Source of the DNA: Buttiauxella massiliensis
Lineage (GTDB): Bacteria; Pseudomonadota; Gammaproteobacteria; Enterobacterales; Enterobacteriaceae
Assembly: GCF_902500225.1 (NCBI RefSeq)
Contig: NZ_LR722653.1
Location: 191,909-255,908, forward strand
DNA length: 64,000 bases
Reading direction: 5' to 3'
Of the stretch, positions 9,857-20,031 are shown piece by piece (the stretch's first letter is position 1; the number at the start of each line of letters is the position of its first letter). The notes beneath the pieces were generated by a model, which did no database searches, was not told the DNA's origin, and saw nothing but the letters and a program-made list of their open reading frames with translations. A program made the position numbers and the translations under genes.

Positions 9857-12800
9857 AATTCTTCGCACTGTTCATCTACCGGCCAGTCGCCACCATTTTG
9901 CTGACCGTCGCCATTACGTTGTGCGGCGTGCTGGGCTTCCGTTTATTGCCTGTCGCTCCGCTGCCGCAGGTGGATTTCCCGGTGATTATGGTCAGCGCAT
10001 CGCTGCCGGGCGCGTCGCCTGAAACCATGGCTTCGTCCGTTGCCACGCCGCTGGAACGCGCACTCGGGCGCATCGCGGGCGTTAACGAGATGACGTCTTC
10101 GAGTTCACTGGGCAGCACGCGCATCATTCTTGAATTTGCTTTTGATCGCGATATCAACGGCGCGGCGCGTGATGTGCAGGCGGCAATCAATGCCGCGCAA
10201 AGCCTGTTGCCGAGCGGGATGCCGAGCCGCCCGACCTATCGCAAAGCCAACCCGTCAGATGCACCAGTCATCATCTTGACGCTCACTTCCGACACCTTTT
10301 CCCAGGGCCAGCTTTACGATTTCGCCTCCACGCAACTGGCGCAAACCATCGCGCAAATTGACGGCGTCGGCGATGTAGACGTTGGCGGTAGCTCCCTTCC
10401 GGCGGTGCGCGTTGCACTGAATCCTCAGGCGTTGTTTAACCAGGGCGTGTCGCTGGATGCGGTGCGCAAATCGATTAGTGACGCCAACGTGCGCCGCCCG
10501 CAAGGTGCAGTCGAAGACGCTGCTAAACGCTGGCAATTGCAGACCAATGACGAACTCAAAACCGCCGCCGAATATCAGCCGCTGATTATCCATTACAACA
10601 ACGGCGGCGCGGTGCATTTGAGCGATGTCGCCACCGTCACCGATTCCGTGCAGGATGTGCGCAACGCCGGGATGACCAACGCCAAACCGGCGATTTTGCT
10701 GATGATTCGTAAATCCCAGGAAGCGAATATCATCGAAACGGTGGACAGAATCCGGGCGAAAATCCCGGAACTGCGTGAAACCATTCCGGCCTCGATAGAT
10801 TTACAGATTGCTCAGGATCGCTCGCCAACGATTCGCGCCTCGCTTGCGGAAGTTGAACAATCGCTGATTATCTCCGTCGCGCTGGTGATTCTGGTGGTGT
10901 TTCTGTTCCTGCGCTCCGGGCGCGCCACGCTGATCCCCGCCGTAGCGGTTCCGGTGTCGCTGATTGGCACCTTTATCGCCATGTATTTGTGCGGTTTTAG
11001 CCTGAATAACTTGTCGTTGATGGCGCTGACTATCGCCACCGGTTTTGTGGTGGATGACGCCATCGTGGTGTTGGAGAATATTTCCCGCCATCTCGAAGCG
11101 GGCGTTAAACCGTTGCAGGCGGCGTTGCAAGGCGTGCGCGAAGTCGGTTTTACCGTGTTGTCGATGAGCCTCTCTTTAGTCGCCGTTTTCCTGCCGCTGC
11201 TGTTAATGGGCGGTTTGCCGGGGCGATTATTTAAAGAGTTTGCTGTCACGCTGTCCGTCGCCATCGGGATTTCGCTGGTGGTGTCGATTACGCTGACGCC
11301 GATGATGTGCGGCTGGTTACTCAAGAACAAAGCGCAGCATACGCCAACCCGCAAACGGGGATTTGGGCGCGTGCTGGTCGCCATGCAACAGGGTTATGGG
11401 CGTTCGCTAAAATGGGTGCTGAACCATACCAAACTGGTTGGCGTAGTTTTGCTGGCGACCATTGCGCTGAACGTCTGGCTGTATATCGCCATTCCCAAAA
11501 CCTTCTTCCCGGAGCAAGACACCGGGCGTTTGATGGGCAACATTCAGGCTGACCAGAGCATTTCCTTCCAGGCGATGCGCGGCAAACTACAAGACTTTAT
11601 GAAGATCATTCGTGAAGATCCGTCGGTGGAAAACGTCACCGGGTTTACCGGCGGTTCGCGGGTGAACAGCGGCATGATGTTTATCTCGCTCAAGCCGCTT
11701 TCCGAGCGCAAAGAAACCGCGCAGCAGGTGATCGACCGCCTGCGTAAAGCGCTGGCAAAAGAGCCGGGAGCCAGCCTGTTTTTGATGGCGGTGCAGGATA
11801 TTCGCGTCGGCGGTCGCCAGGCCAACGCCAGTTATCAATACACGCTGCTTTCCGATAATCTCGCCGATTTGCGCACCTGGGAGCCGAAGATTCGCCAGGC
11901 GCTGGCAAAACTGCCGCAGCTCGCGGATGTGAACTCCGACAGCCAGAATAACGGCGCAGAAATGGATCTGATTTATGACCGCGAATCCATGGCGCGGCAG
12001 GGGATCAGCGTCCAGGACGCCAACGCCCTGCTCAACAACGCCTTTGGGCAACGGCAGATTTCGACCATTTATCAGCCGCTTAATCAGTACAAAGTGGTGA
12101 TGGAAGTTGACCCGCGTTATACGCAGGACATCAGCGCGCTGGACCAAATGTTCGTGATTAATAAAGAAGGCAAGGCAATACCACTTTCGTGGTTTGCGAA
12201 ATGGCAACCGGCGAATGCGCCGCTTTCGGTTAACCATCAGGGGCTTTCGGCGGCGTCGACCGTGTCGTTTAACTTGCCGACGGGCGTGTCGTTATCAGAA
12301 GCCAGCGACGCCATCGACCGTACCATGACCGCGCTTGGCGTGCCTTCCACGGTGCGCGGCATGTACGCCGGAACCGCGCAGGTGTTCCAGGACACCATGA
12401 AATCCCAAGTGATGCTGATCATCGCCGCCATCGCCACGGTGTATATCGTGTTGGGGATTTTGTACGAGAGTTACGTGCATCCGCTGACGATTCTCTCAAC
12501 GCTGCCGTCGGCGGGCGTCGGCGCATTGCTGGCGCTAGAAATATTCGGCGCGCCGTTTAGCTTAATCGCGCTGATTGGCATCATGCTATTGATTGGGATT
12601 GTGAAGAAAAACGCCATCATGATGGTGGATTTCGCCATCGACGCCCAGCGCAACGGCAACCTGAAACCGGAAGAAGCAATTTTCCAGGCCTGCCTGCTGC
12701 GTTTCCGCCCGATAATGATGACCACGCTGGCGGCGCTGTTTGGCGCATTGCCGCTGGTGCTGACCAGCGGAGATGGCGCAGAACTCCGCCAGCCGCTGGG

Positions 12801-12936
12801 GATCACTATTGTTGGCGGCCTGGTCGTCAGCCAGTTACTGACGCTGTATACCACGCCGGTGGTTTATCTGTTCTTTGATCGTTTGCGTGTACGGTTTGCG
12901 CGTAAAAGCCGTAAAGATGAGGTATTGAACTCATGA
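9853..12936 (+). CDS. mdtC: RND multidrug efflux transporter MdtC
   Basis: This is the second RND subunit of the MdtABC pump, 1027 residues (E. coli 1025). The start codon is GTG, fixed by the family N-terminus [15 protein letters not shown] and by the GTGA overlap with mdtB. RND signatures are intact: TM4 [20 protein letters not shown] with two Asp, and TM10 [14 protein letters not shown]. The stop overlaps the mdtD ATG (ATGA at 12933-12936). In E. coli MdtC does most of the drug transport while MdtB is needed for the assembled pump; the same division is likely here by homology. Confidence 0.97.
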   Translation: MKFFALFIYRPVATILLTVAITLCGVLGFRLLPVAPLPQVDFPVIMVSASLPGASPETMASSVATPLERALGRIAGVNEMTSSSSLGSTRIILEFAFDRDINGAARDVQAAINAAQSLLPSGMPSRPTYRKANPSDAPVIILTLTSDTFSQGQLYDFASTQLAQTIAQIDGVGDVDVGGSSLPAVRVALNPQALFNQGVSLDAVRKSISDANVRRPQGAVEDAAKRWQLQTNDELKTAAEYQPLIIHYNNGGAVHLSDVATVTDSVQDVRNAGMTNAKPAILLMIRKSQEANIIETVDRIRAKIPELRETIPASIDLQIAQDRSPTIRASLAEVEQSLIISVALVILVVFLFLRSGRATLIPAVAVPVSLIGTFIAMYLCGFSLNNLSLMALTIATGFVVDDAIVVLENISRHLEAGVKPLQAALQGVREVGFTVLSMSLSLVAVFLPLLLMGGLPGRLFKEFAVTLSVAIGISLVVSITLTPMMCGWLLKNKAQHTPTRKRGFGRVLVAMQQGYGRSLKWVLNHTKLVGVVLLATIALNVWLYIAIPKTFFPEQDTGRLMGNIQADQSISFQAMRGKLQDFMKIIREDPSVENVTGFTGGSRVNSGMMFISLKPLSERKETAQQVIDRLRKALAKEPGASLFLMAVQDIRVGGRQANASYQYTLLSDNLADLRTWEPKIRQALAKLPQLADVNSDSQNNGAEMDLIYDRESMARQGISVQDANALLNNAFGQRQISTIYQPLNQYKVVMEVDPRYTQDISALDQMFVINKEGKAIPLSWFAKWQPANAPLSVNHQGLSAASTVSFNLPTGVSLSEASDAIDRTMTALGVPSTVRGMYAGTAQVFQDTMKSQVMLIIAAIATVYIVLGILYESYVHPLTILSTLPSAGVGALLALEIFGAPFSLIALIGIMLLIGIVKKNAIMMVDFAIDAQRNGNLKPEEAIFQACLLRFRPIMMTTLAALFGALPLVLTSGDGAELRQPLGITIVGGLVVSQLLTLYTTPVVYLFFDRLRVRFARKSRKDEVLNS

Positions 12937-14348
12937 CCGAATTGCCTGCCGCCGTGCGCTGGCAACTGTGGATCGTCGCCTTCGGCTTTTTTATGCAGTC
13001 GCTTGATACCACCATCGTCAACACCGCCCTGCCCTCGATGGCGGCGAGCCTCGGCGAAAGCCCGCTGCATATGCACTCGGTTATCGTGTCGTATGTGTTG
13101 ACGGTGGCGGTGATGTTGCCCGCCAGCGGCTGGCTGGCAGACCGTGTTGGCGTGCGCAATATCTTCTTCACCGCCATCGTGCTGTTTACCACCGGCTCGC
13201 TGTTTTGTGCTCACGCCTCCACGCTTAACGAGCTGGTGATGGCGCGCGTGGTGCAAGGGATTGGCGGCGCGATGATGGTGCCGGTCGGGCGCTTAACGGT
13301 GATGAAAATTGTGCCGCGCGAGCAATATATGGCGGCAATGACCTTTGTCACGCTGCCCGGTCAAATCGGCCCACTGCTTGGCCCGGCGCTCGGCGGCGTG
13401 CTGGTGGAATACGCCTCCTGGCACTGGATCTTCCTGATTAACCTGCCGGTTGGGATTATCGGCGCGATTGCCACCCTGTGGCTGATGCCCAATTACACCA
13501 TGCAGACGCGTAAGTTCGACATGTGGGGCTTTGTGTTGCTGGCATTCGGCATGGCGGCGCTGACCATCGCGCTCGATGGCGCAAAAGGTTTGGGCGTTAG
13601 TGCTTCCACCGTTTGGCTGTTGGTCGGCGGCGGTGTGGCGGCGATAACCGTTTATCTGTGGCATGCCAAAGCCAATGACAACGCGCTGTTTAATCTCAAT
13701 CTATTTAAGACACAGACTTTTTCTCTCGGCCTGTTGGGCAGTTTCTGCGGGCGCATCGGCAGCGGCATGATCCCGTTTATGACGCCAGTATTCCTGCAAA
13801 TCGGCCTCGGCTTTTCGCCATTCCATGCGGGCCTGATGATGGTGCCGATGGTGCTCGGCAGCATGGGCATGAAGCGCATTGTGGTGCAGGTGGTTAACCG
13901 TTTTGGCTATCGCAACGTGTTGGTTGCCACCACGCTCGGTTTAGCGCTGGTGATTTTGTTATTTATGGCAACCGCGCTGTTGGGCTGGTATTACCTGCTG
14001 CCTGTCGTGCTGTTCCTGCTCGGCATGGTGAACTCCACCCGTTTTTCGTCGATGAACACTTTAACGCTCAAAGACTTACCGGATGACCTCGCCAGCGGTG
14101 GCAACAGCATGTTGTCGATGGTGATGCAGTTATCGATGAGTATCGGCGTGACCATCGCCGGGCTGTTGCTCGGCATGTACGGGCATCATCAACTGACGGC
14201 AGACAGCGCCGTCGTCCATAGCGTGTTTATGTATACGTATCTCAGCATGGCGGTGGTTATCGCCCTCCCCGCGCTGATTTTCGCTCGCGTCCCGAAAGAC
14301 ACCACCAAAAATGTCGTGATTGCACGGCGCAAAAGGAGGAGCTCATGA
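12933..14348 (+). CDS. mdtD: MFS transporter MdtD
   Basis: This 471-residue DHA2-type (14-TM) major facilitator has the same length as E. coli MdtD (also known as IceT, linked to iron-citrate efflux). Visible motifs are [14 protein letters not shown] in TM1, [14 protein letters not shown] (motif A) after TM2, and [17 protein letters not shown] (motif B). It is cotranscribed with mdtABC and baeSR by 4-bp overlaps on both sides, but in E. coli it is not needed for MdtABC drug resistance. Confidence 0.95.
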   Translation: MTELPAAVRWQLWIVAFGFFMQSLDTTIVNTALPSMAASLGESPLHMHSVIVSYVLTVAVMLPASGWLADRVGVRNIFFTAIVLFTTGSLFCAHASTLNELVMARVVQGIGGAMMVPVGRLTVMKIVPREQYMAAMTFVTLPGQIGPLLGPALGGVLVEYASWHWIFLINLPVGIIGAIATLWLMPNYTMQTRKFDMWGFVLLAFGMAALTIALDGAKGLGVSASTVWLLVGGGVAAITVYLWHAKANDNALFNLNLFKTQTFSLGLLGSFCGRIGSGMIPFMTPVFLQIGLGFSPFHAGLMMVPMVLGSMGMKRIVVQVVNRFGYRNVLVATTLGLALVILLFMATALLGWYYLLPVVLFLLGMVNSTRFSSMNTLTLKDLPDDLASGGNSMLSMVMQLSMSIGVTIAGLLLGMYGHHQLTADSAVVHSVFMYTYLSMAVVIALPALIFARVPKDTTKNVVIARRKRRSS

Positions 14349-15739
14349 AGCTCTGGCGGCCAGGCATTACCGGCAAACTGTTCCTCGCGATTTTCTCGAC
14401 TTGCTTGCTGGTGCTGGCAATCATGCACTGGGGTGTGCGGCTCAGTTTCGAACATGGGTTTATTGATTACATCAAACGCGGCAATGAACAGCGGCTGGAA
14501 ATGCTGAGCGACGCGCTGGGCGAGCAATACGAACAGCACGGCAACTGGCAGTTTCTGCGCAATAATGATCGCTTTATGTTCAAGCTGCTGCGCTCGTTCG
14601 AGCATGGCGATGTAGAAAATAACAACCTGCCACCGCACGGCTGGCGCACTCAATTCTGGGTCGTCGACCAGGATTATAACGTGCTGGTTGGCCCACGTGG
14701 CCCGGTGCCAACCGACGGTATGCGCCGGGCGATTAAAGCAAATGGACGTGATGCGGGATGGGTGGTCGCTTCGCCGGTTGAGCGCCTGACGCGCAACACC
14801 GATATTAATTTCGACCGCCAACAACGGCGCACCAGTTGGATCATCGTCGGCCTGGCAACATTGCTCGCCGCCGCCGCCACGTTCTTGTTGGCGCGCGGTT
14901 TGCTGGCTCCGGTGAAGCGGTTAGTCGAAGGCACACATAAGCTGGCTGCCGGGGATTTCAGCACCCGCGTCGATTCTACCAGCCAGGACGAACTAGGCAA
15001 ACTGGCGCAGGATTTTAACCAGCTCGCCAGCACGCTTGAGAAAAACCACAACATGCGCCGCGCTTATATGGCGGATATTTCCCATGAATTACGTACTCCG
15101 CTGGCGATTTTGCGCGGCGAACTGGAAGCGATTCAGGATGGCGTGCGCAAGTTCACGCCAGAGTCCGTCGCCTCGTTGCAAATGGAAGTGGCGACGCTGA
15201 CCAAACTGGTGGATGACCTGCATCAATTGTCGATGTCCGACGAAGGTGCTCTGGCGTACCAGAAACAGTCTCTGGATATCATCAATCTGCTGGAAATAGT
15301 GGCGGGCGCATTCCGCGAGCGTTTCAACTCGCGTGGCCTGAGCATCAGCCTTGAGCTACCCGACCACGCCACCATTTTTGGCGACAGCGACCGTTTAATG
15401 CAGCTCTTCAATAACCTGCTGGAAAACAGCCTGCGCTACACCGACGCGGGTGGCCAGCTAGTCATTTCCGCAGAAGTGGTGAATCAACGTTTCGTGATGC
15501 ACTTTGCCGACAGCGCGCCAGGTGTGAGCGATGAACAACTCACCATGCTGTTCGAGCGTTTCTATCGCGCCGAAGGATCACGCAACCGTGCCAGCGGCGG
15601 CTCGGGCCTTGGCTTGTCTATCTGCCAGAACATTGTTGCGGCCCACAACGGCAAGCTTTCCGCCGCGCATTCGCCTTTCGGCGGGGTTAGCATTACAGTA
15701 GAGTTACCGCTGGAGCCAGAATCGTTGAGACCTGTATGA
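14345..15739 (+). CDS. baeS: Envelope-stress sensor histidine kinase BaeS
   Basis: This is the sensor of the BaeSR pathway, which responds to envelope damage, indole, tannin, zinc and similar stress. The 464-residue protein (E. coli 467) has a TM helix at residues 14-32, a periplasmic domain, a second TM (about 160-180), and HAMP ([16 protein letters not shown]). The phospho-acceptor is His247 in [11 protein letters not shown]. An N-box ([14 protein letters not shown]) and G-box ([14 protein letters not shown]) complete the kinase. Both ends overlap neighbours by ATGA. An AGGAGGAG-type ribosome site lies in the end of mdtD. Confidence 0.96.
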   Translation: MKLWRPGITGKLFLAIFSTCLLVLAIMHWGVRLSFEHGFIDYIKRGNEQRLEMLSDALGEQYEQHGNWQFLRNNDRFMFKLLRSFEHGDVENNNLPPHGWRTQFWVVDQDYNVLVGPRGPVPTDGMRRAIKANGRDAGWVVASPVERLTRNTDINFDRQQRRTSWIIVGLATLLAAAATFLLARGLLAPVKRLVEGTHKLAAGDFSTRVDSTSQDELGKLAQDFNQLASTLEKNHNMRRAYMADISHELRTPLAILRGELEAIQDGVRKFTPESVASLQMEVATLTKLVDDLHQLSMSDEGALAYQKQSLDIINLLEIVAGAFRERFNSRGLSISLELPDHATIFGDSDRLMQLFNNLLENSLRYTDAGGQLVISAEVVNQRFVMHFADSAPGVSDEQLTMLFERFYRAEGSRNRASGGSGLGLSICQNIVAAHNGKLSAAHSPFGGVSITVELPLEPESLRPV

Positions 15740-16458
15740 CCGAATTACCGATTGACGAAAACACACCGCGTATTTTAATTGTTGAAGACGAGCCAAAGCT
15801 CGGCCAACTGTTGATTGATTACTTACGTGCCGCGGGATATGCGCCAGAGTTGATTACCCACGGCGACAAAGTGCTGCCTTTCGTGCGCCAGACGCCGCCG
15901 GATTTGATCCTGCTTGATTTGATGCTGCCAGGCACCGATGGCCTGACGCTGTGCCGTGAAATTCGCCGTTTCTCTGAAGTTCCGATTGTGATGGTGACCG
16001 CCAAAATCGAGGAGATCGACCGCCTGCTGGGGCTGGAAATTGGTGCCGATGATTACATCTGTAAACCGTACAGCCCACGTGAAGTGGTGGCGCGCGTGAA
16101 AACTATTTTGCGCCGCTGCAAACGCCAGCGCGACCCGGTTGCAGCCGATGAAATCAGCCCGCTGATTATCGACGAAGGCCGTTTCCAGGCGAGCTGGCGT
16201 GACAAACTCCTCGACTTAACGCCTGCGGAATTTCGCCTGCTGAAAACCCTCTCCCACGAACCGGGCAAAGTGTTCTCTCGCGAACAATTATTGAATCAGC
16301 TTTATGATGATTATCGCGTGGTGACTGACCGCACCATCGACAGCCACATTAAAAACCTGCGCCGCAAGCTTGAGTCGCTGGATGAAGAACAGTCGTTTAT
16401 TCGCGCCGTCTATGGCGTGGGTTACCGCTGGGAAGCGGACGAGTGCAGGATTGCGTGA
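15736..16458 (+). CDS. baeR: Response regulator BaeR
   Basis: This OmpR-family regulator is activated by BaeS and switches on mdtABCD, acrD and spy in E. coli. It has 240 residues, identical in length to E. coli BaeR. The receiver domain has the acidic pair (VEDEPK), phospho-acceptor Asp61 in LLDLMLPG, the conserved switch residue in VMVTAK, and Lys in ICKPYSPRE. The C-terminal winged helix carries [31 protein letters not shown] in shorter blocks typical of the family. Last gene of the operon; yegP, which follows in E. coli, is missing. Confidence 0.97.
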   Translation: MTELPIDENTPRILIVEDEPKLGQLLIDYLRAAGYAPELITHGDKVLPFVRQTPPDLILLDLMLPGTDGLTLCREIRRFSEVPIVMVTAKIEEIDRLLGLEIGADDYICKPYSPREVVARVKTILRRCKRQRDPVAADEISPLIIDEGRFQASWRDKLLDLTPAEFRLLKTLSHEPGKVFSREQLLNQLYDDYRVVTDRTIDSHIKNLRRKLESLDEEQSFIRAVYGVGYRWEADECRIA

Positions 16459-16510
16459 GGGTAGTTTCTGGAAGCAATTAGCGCTACAATTCCCGCCCTA
16501 AAATTGTGCC

Positions 16511-16570
16511 TAAGGCACGCGCCTTAAAATCATCGCACCCAGTGCGGTGATTTCTGACCTGAAATCAGAA
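16511..16570 (+). other. Hairpins between baeR and trhP
   Basis: Three stems fill the 122-bp gap: TAAGGC-ACGC-GCCTTA (16511-16526), CGCAC-CCA-GTGCG, and TCTGA-(7 nt)-TCAGA ending 11 nt before the trhP ATG. The first could end baeR transcripts, although no T-tract follows. The last two would lie in the trhP leader. Confidence 0.45.
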
Positions 16571-16580
16571 CGAGAAAATC

Positions 16581-17927
16581 ATGTTTAAACCAGAACTCCT
16601 TTCGCCAGCCGGAACGCTGAAGAATATGCGTTACGCTTTTGCCTATGGTGCCGATGCGGTTTATGCGGGCCAGCCGCGTTACAGCCTGCGCGTACGCAAT
16701 AACGAATTCAACCACGAGAACCTCCAGCTCGGCATCAACGAAGCTCATGCGCTGGGTAAAAAATTCTACGTGGTGGTGAATATCGCCCCGCATAACGCCA
16801 AGCTGAAAACCTTTATCCGCGACCTAAAACCGGTAATTGATATGGGCCCGGACGCGCTGATTATGTCAGATCCTGGTTTAATCATGATGGTGCGCGAAGC
16901 ATTCCCGGAAATGGATGTTCACCTCTCCGTGCAGGCGAACGCCGTCAACTGGGCGACCGTGAAGTTCTGGAAACAAATGGGGCTGACGCGCGCGATTTTA
17001 TCACGTGAGTTGTCGCTGGAAGAGATTGCCGAAGTACGCGAACAGGTTCCGGATATGGAGCTTGAAATCTTCGTTCATGGCGCTCTGTGCATGGCCTATT
17101 CTGGCCGCTGCCTGCTTTCTGGTTACATCAACAAGCGCGACCCGAACCAGGGCACCTGCACCAACGCCTGCCGTTGGGAGTACAAAGTTGAAGAAGGTAA
17201 GGAAGATGATGTCGGCAATATTGTGCATCTTCATGAGCCGATTCTGGTCCAGAACATTGAGCCAACTTTGGGCTCGGGCGCACCAACCGACAAAGTGTTT
17301 TTGATGGAAGAAGGTAAACGTCCTGGCGAATACATGACGGCGTTCGAAGACGAACACGGCACCTACATCATGAACTCCAAAGATCTGCGCGCCATTGAAC
17401 ATGTTGAGCGCCTGACCAAAATGGGCGTGCACTCGCTGAAAATCGAAGGCCGCACCAAGTCTTACTATTACTGCGCGCGTACCGCTCAGGTTTATCGCCG
17501 TGCGATCGACGATGCCGCTGCAGGAAAACCGTTCGACCCAACGCTTCTGACCACGCTTGAAGGGCTGGCGCATCGCGGTTATACCGAAGGTTTCTTACGT
17601 CGCCATAATCATGATTCTTATCAGAACTACGAGTACAGCCACTCGGTTTCTGAAAGTCAGCAATTTGTCGGTGAATTTACCGGTGAACGCCGTGACGGCC
17701 TGGCAGAAGTGAAAGTGAAGAACAAATTCCTGTTGGGCGATAGCCTTGAGTTAATGACCCCGCAGGGTAACGTCACTTTCACACTTGAGGTGCTGGAAAA
17801 TACCAAAGCGCAGCCGATTGAAGTCGCACCTGGAGATGGCCACACCGTTTGGATGCCTGTACCAGAAGATGTTTCGCTGGATTACGCGCTGCTGATGCGC
17901 AATTTGGTTGCTCAGAACGCGCGCTAA
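16581..17927 (+). CDS. trhP: tRNA U34 hydroxylation protein TrhP (peptidase U32 family)
   Basis: Formerly YegQ. TrhP is needed, using prephenate, for forming 5-hydroxyuridine at wobble U34, the precursor of cmo5U. The 448-residue protein (E. coli 453) has the U32 core: FKPELLSPAGTLKNMRYAFAYGADAVY at the N-terminus (in two blocks) and HLSVQANAVNWATVKFW. Four Cys at residues 170, 177, 193 and 197 (ALCMAYSGRC and QGTCTNACRW) presumably hold an Fe-S cluster. Downstream lies the small RNA gene cyaR, the same neighbour as in E. coli. Confidence 0.96.
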   Translation: MFKPELLSPAGTLKNMRYAFAYGADAVYAGQPRYSLRVRNNEFNHENLQLGINEAHALGKKFYVVVNIAPHNAKLKTFIRDLKPVIDMGPDALIMSDPGLIMMVREAFPEMDVHLSVQANAVNWATVKFWKQMGLTRAILSRELSLEEIAEVREQVPDMELEIFVHGALCMAYSGRCLLSGYINKRDPNQGTCTNACRWEYKVEEGKEDDVGNIVHLHEPILVQNIEPTLGSGAPTDKVFLMEEGKRPGEYMTAFEDEHGTYIMNSKDLRAIEHVERLTKMGVHSLKIEGRTKSYYYCARTAQVYRRAIDDAAAGKPFDPTLLTTLEGLAHRGYTEGFLRRHNHDSYQNYEYSHSVSESQQFVGEFTGERRDGLAEVKVKNKFLLGDSLELMTPQGNVTFTLEVLENTKAQPIEVAPGDGHTVWMPVPEDVSLDYALLMRNLVAQNAR

Positions 17928-17967
17928 GTCACTCATTGTGGGTATTTTTTCCGCGCCAGGACATTTC

Positions 17968-18010
17968 TTAGAAACCGATCACATACCGCTTCGCTGTATG
18001 CGGTTATTAT
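17968..18010 (+). promoter_or_regulatory. CRP site and promoter of cyaR
   Basis: TTAGA-AACCGA-TCACA (17968-17983) has one perfect CRP half-site (TCACA) and one weak half. Its centre falls 41.5 bp before the expected first transcribed base (G at 18017), the classic class II position. A -10 TATTAT occupies 18005-18010, 6 nt before that base. CyaR is named for activation by cAMP-CRP, so this layout agrees with its known control. Confidence 0.75.
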
Positions 18011-18046
18011 CGCCGGGCTGAAAAACATAACCCATAAATTCTAGCT

Positions 18047-18170
18047 ATATCCTAATAATTCGAATTGTAGAAAGGCGGCGACGCAGTGAATCTCCGGGAG
18101 CTTACTCAAGTAAGTGACTGGGGTGAACGAGGAAAGCCAACGCATCTACAATTTGAAGTATGACGGATAT
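18047..18170 (+). repeat. ERIC (intergenic repeat unit) inside cyaR
   Basis: The core at 18086-18130 closely matches the ERIC consensus, including GTGAATC, GGAGCTTAC and AAGTAAGTGACTGGGGTGA, the sequences used for ERIC primers. Terminal inverted repeats run ATATCC at the left to GGATAT at the right, with a longer imperfect stem (TTCGAATTGTAGA / TCTACAATTTGAA). Length 124 bp is typical. It is non-coding and would fold into a long hairpin when transcribed. ERICs are thought to insert at TA sites; a duplication is not clear here. Confidence 0.93.
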
Positions 18171-18190
18171 GTACCAGGAACCACCTCATT

Positions 18191-18227
18191 GGCCTGTGGA
18201 ATCTCCCTTCCGCAGGCCTTCTTTTTT
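18191..18227 (+). terminator. Rho-independent terminator of cyaR
   Basis: Stem GGCCTGTGGAA / TTCCGCAGGCC (one U-G pair in RNA), 6-nt loop TCTCCC, then TTCTTTTTT. Loop and arrangement match the CyaR terminator (loop AATCTCCCTT in E. coli). The two arms covary relative to E. coli, evidence that the structure has been under selection. Confidence 0.92.
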
Positions 18228-18316
18228 GCTAAACCCCGCAGACTCAGCCTGTTCTTACCCGCAAATCCCACACATAAGATACACTTTGAATTCAACTACA
18301 TTTCCCGAGGTCCGCC

Positions 18317-19216
18317 ATGGAGCAGTTTCCGGTATCGCTCGTCATTCTGAACGGCAAAGGTGCTAATAACGATATTTTGCGCAGCGCCGTCAAAGTCATG
18401 CGTGATGAGGGGTACACGTTACACATCCGCGTCACCTGGGAACAAGGTGATGCGATTCGCTATGTTGAAGAAGCATCCAGGATGGGCGTTGATACGGTTA
18501 TTGCCGGAGGCGGTGACGGCACGATAAACGAAGTGGCGACCGCGCTGGCGCAACTGGCCCCTGAACACCGTCCGGTGTTGGGCATTTTACCGCTCGGCAC
18601 CGCCAACGACTTTGCCACCAGCGTAGGCATTCCACAGGAGTTGGACAAAGCGCTGCAACTGGCAATTGTCGGCAAAGGGACGCCTATCGATCTGGTGCAG
18701 GTGAACGAATCGGCCTGGTTTATCAATATGGCGACCGGTGGTTTCGGGACGCGTATCACCACCGAAACACCGGAAAAACTTAAAGCAGCACTGGGCGGGA
18801 TCGCCTATTTCGTTCACGGCCTGATTCGCCTCGACACGCTCAAACCGGATCGCTGCGAAATTCGTGGTGAGAATTTTGAGTGGCAAGGCGACGCGCTGGT
18901 GATTGGTATCGGCAATGGCCGCCAGGCGGGCGGTGGGCAGGAACTCTGCCCGCAGGCATTGATTAATGATGGTTTACTTGAGTTGCGTATTTTTACTGGC
19001 GAAGAGTTGCTCCCGGCAATTTTTAAAACTCTGACGCAGCCGGACGACAACCCAAATATTATTGATGGGCGTTCATCCTGGTTTGAGATAACCGCCCCGC
19101 ACGACATTACTTTTAATCTTGATGGCGAGCCGCTGACCAGTCAGAAGTTCCGCATTGATATCCATCCGAATGCGCTGAGCTGCCGTCTGCCACCAAACTG
19201 CCCGCTGCTGGGTTAA
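18317..19216 (+). CDS. yegS: Lipid kinase YegS
   Basis: This diacylglycerol-kinase-fold enzyme phosphorylates lipids (phosphatidylglycerol in vitro for E. coli YegS); the true substrate is uncertain. The 299 residues equal the E. coli length. The nucleotide-binding signature [17 protein letters not shown] lies near residues 60-76, [19 protein letters not shown] follows, and the C-terminal beta-sandwich holds [10 protein letters not shown] with the conserved DGE. The start at 18317 is the family Met, and a CGAGG ribosome site precedes it. It converges on the ABC operon with 22 bp between the stops. Confidence 0.96.
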   Translation: MEQFPVSLVILNGKGANNDILRSAVKVMRDEGYTLHIRVTWEQGDAIRYVEEASRMGVDTVIAGGGDGTINEVATALAQLAPEHRPVLGILPLGTANDFATSVGIPQELDKALQLAIVGKGTPIDLVQVNESAWFINMATGGFGTRITTETPEKLKAALGGIAYFVHGLIRLDTLKPDRCEIRGENFEWQGDALVIGIGNGRQAGGGQELCPQALINDGLLELRIFTGEELLPAIFKTLTQPDDNPNIIDGRSSWFEITAPHDITFNLDGEPLTSQKFRIDIHPNALSCRLPPNCPLLG

Positions 19217-19238
19217 GCAGACGGGCAATTGAGTCGAG

Positions 19239-20021
19239 TCAGAACTGCGCCACCTGCTGGGCCATTTCACGGCTATATTGGCGGCTGGCGTTAACCAGCA
19301 TTTGCGTATACGGATTTTGCGCGGCACCGCTGATTAAATTATCGGTGCCGAGCGATTCCAGAATACGCCCGTGTTGCATCACACCCACGCGATGGCATAA
19401 ATGCGCAATGACGCCTAAATCGTGCGTCACCATTAAATAGGTGAGTTTCGATTCTTGCTGTAAATCCGAAAGTAAATTGAGAATTTCCGCCTGCACCGAA
19501 ACATCCAATGCCGAAGTAGGTTCATCAAGCAGCAGCACTTCCGGTTCAAGTATCAGCGCACGTGCAATCGCCACACGCTGACGTTGTCCACCGGAAAGCT
19601 GATGCGGATAGCGACTGCGAAATGCCCGGTTTAAACCAACTTTATCCAGCATCATATTGATACGCCGGTCGCGGTCAGTGAATCCCTGGATTTGTAGCGG
19701 CTCCTCCAGAATATCGCCGATGGTATGGCGCGGATGGAGCGAACCGTAGGGATCCTGAAACACCATTTGCACCATGCGGCACCGCTCGCGGCTGATTTTG
19801 TGCTCGAGTTCAGTTCCGTCAATCACCAACTTGCCCTGCCAGTGGGTAAATAAACCCGCCAGGCATTTCAGCACCGTGGTTTTCCCGGAACCCGACTCCC
19901 CCACCAGGCCAAAAATCTCGCCGTGCCCAACGTTAAAATTCACATCGAACAGCACCTGGTTGGTTTTCGCCCCTTCGCCAAAGGTTAAATTGAGCTGACT
20001 GACTTCAATCATGGATGACAT
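19239..20021 (-). CDS. Peptide/opine-type ABC transporter ATP-binding protein (DppF-like)
   Basis: This 260-residue cytoplasmic ATPase of the oligopeptide/dipeptide/nickel family has Walker A VGESGSGKTTVLKCL, Q-loop MVFQDPYGSLHPRHT, signature LSGGQRQRVAIARAL, Walker B VLLLDEPTSALDVS and H-switch MVTHDLG. It is the last gene of the five-gene transporter set, 10 bp after the other ATPase gene. The substrate cannot be told from the ATPase; the linked dehydratase gene suggests an organic or sugar acid derivative rather than a peptide (inference). Confidence 0.9.
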   Translation of the reverse strand: MSSMIEVSQLNLTFGEGAKTNQVLFDVNFNVGHGEIFGLVGESGSGKTTVLKCLAGLFTHWQGKLVIDGTELEHKISRERCRMVQMVFQDPYGSLHPRHTIGDILEEPLQIQGFTDRDRRINMMLDKVGLNRAFRSRYPHQLSGGQRQRVAIARALILEPEVLLLDEPTSALDVSVQAEILNLLSDLQQESKLTYLMVTHDLGVIAHLCHRVGVMQHGRILESLGTDNLISGAAQNPYTQMLVNASRQYSREMAQQVAQF

Positions 20022-20031
20022 TCGTTGCTCC

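Larger units (their letters stand above)
18017..18227 (+). ncRNA. cyaR: Small RNA CyaR, interrupted by an ERIC element
   Basis: CyaR (RyeE) is an 87-nt Hfq-dependent sRNA that in E. coli represses ompX, luxS, nadE and others, and is encoded just after yegQ/trhP. Its 5' part (GCTGAAAAACATAACCCATA onwards) is at 18017-18046 with nearly every base conserved. Its 3' part (GTACCAGGAACCACC onwards, the anti-ribosome-site pairing segment) is at 18171-18190, followed by the terminator. Between them lies a 124-bp ERIC repeat, so the primary transcript would be about 211 nt. Promoter, pairing region and terminator all look intact. Comparison with E. coli CyaR is from memory. Confidence 0.88.

Noticed and set aside
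10812-11384. A 190-codon minus-strand frame inside mdtC
   Set aside because: Shadow of a GC-rich coding region; mdtC is conserved throughout and the antisense product shows no family pattern.
18114-18366. Two overlapping open frames across the ERIC and the cyaR terminator
   Set aside because: They read through repeat and sRNA sequence, have no ribosome site or protein-like pattern, and end inside yegS.
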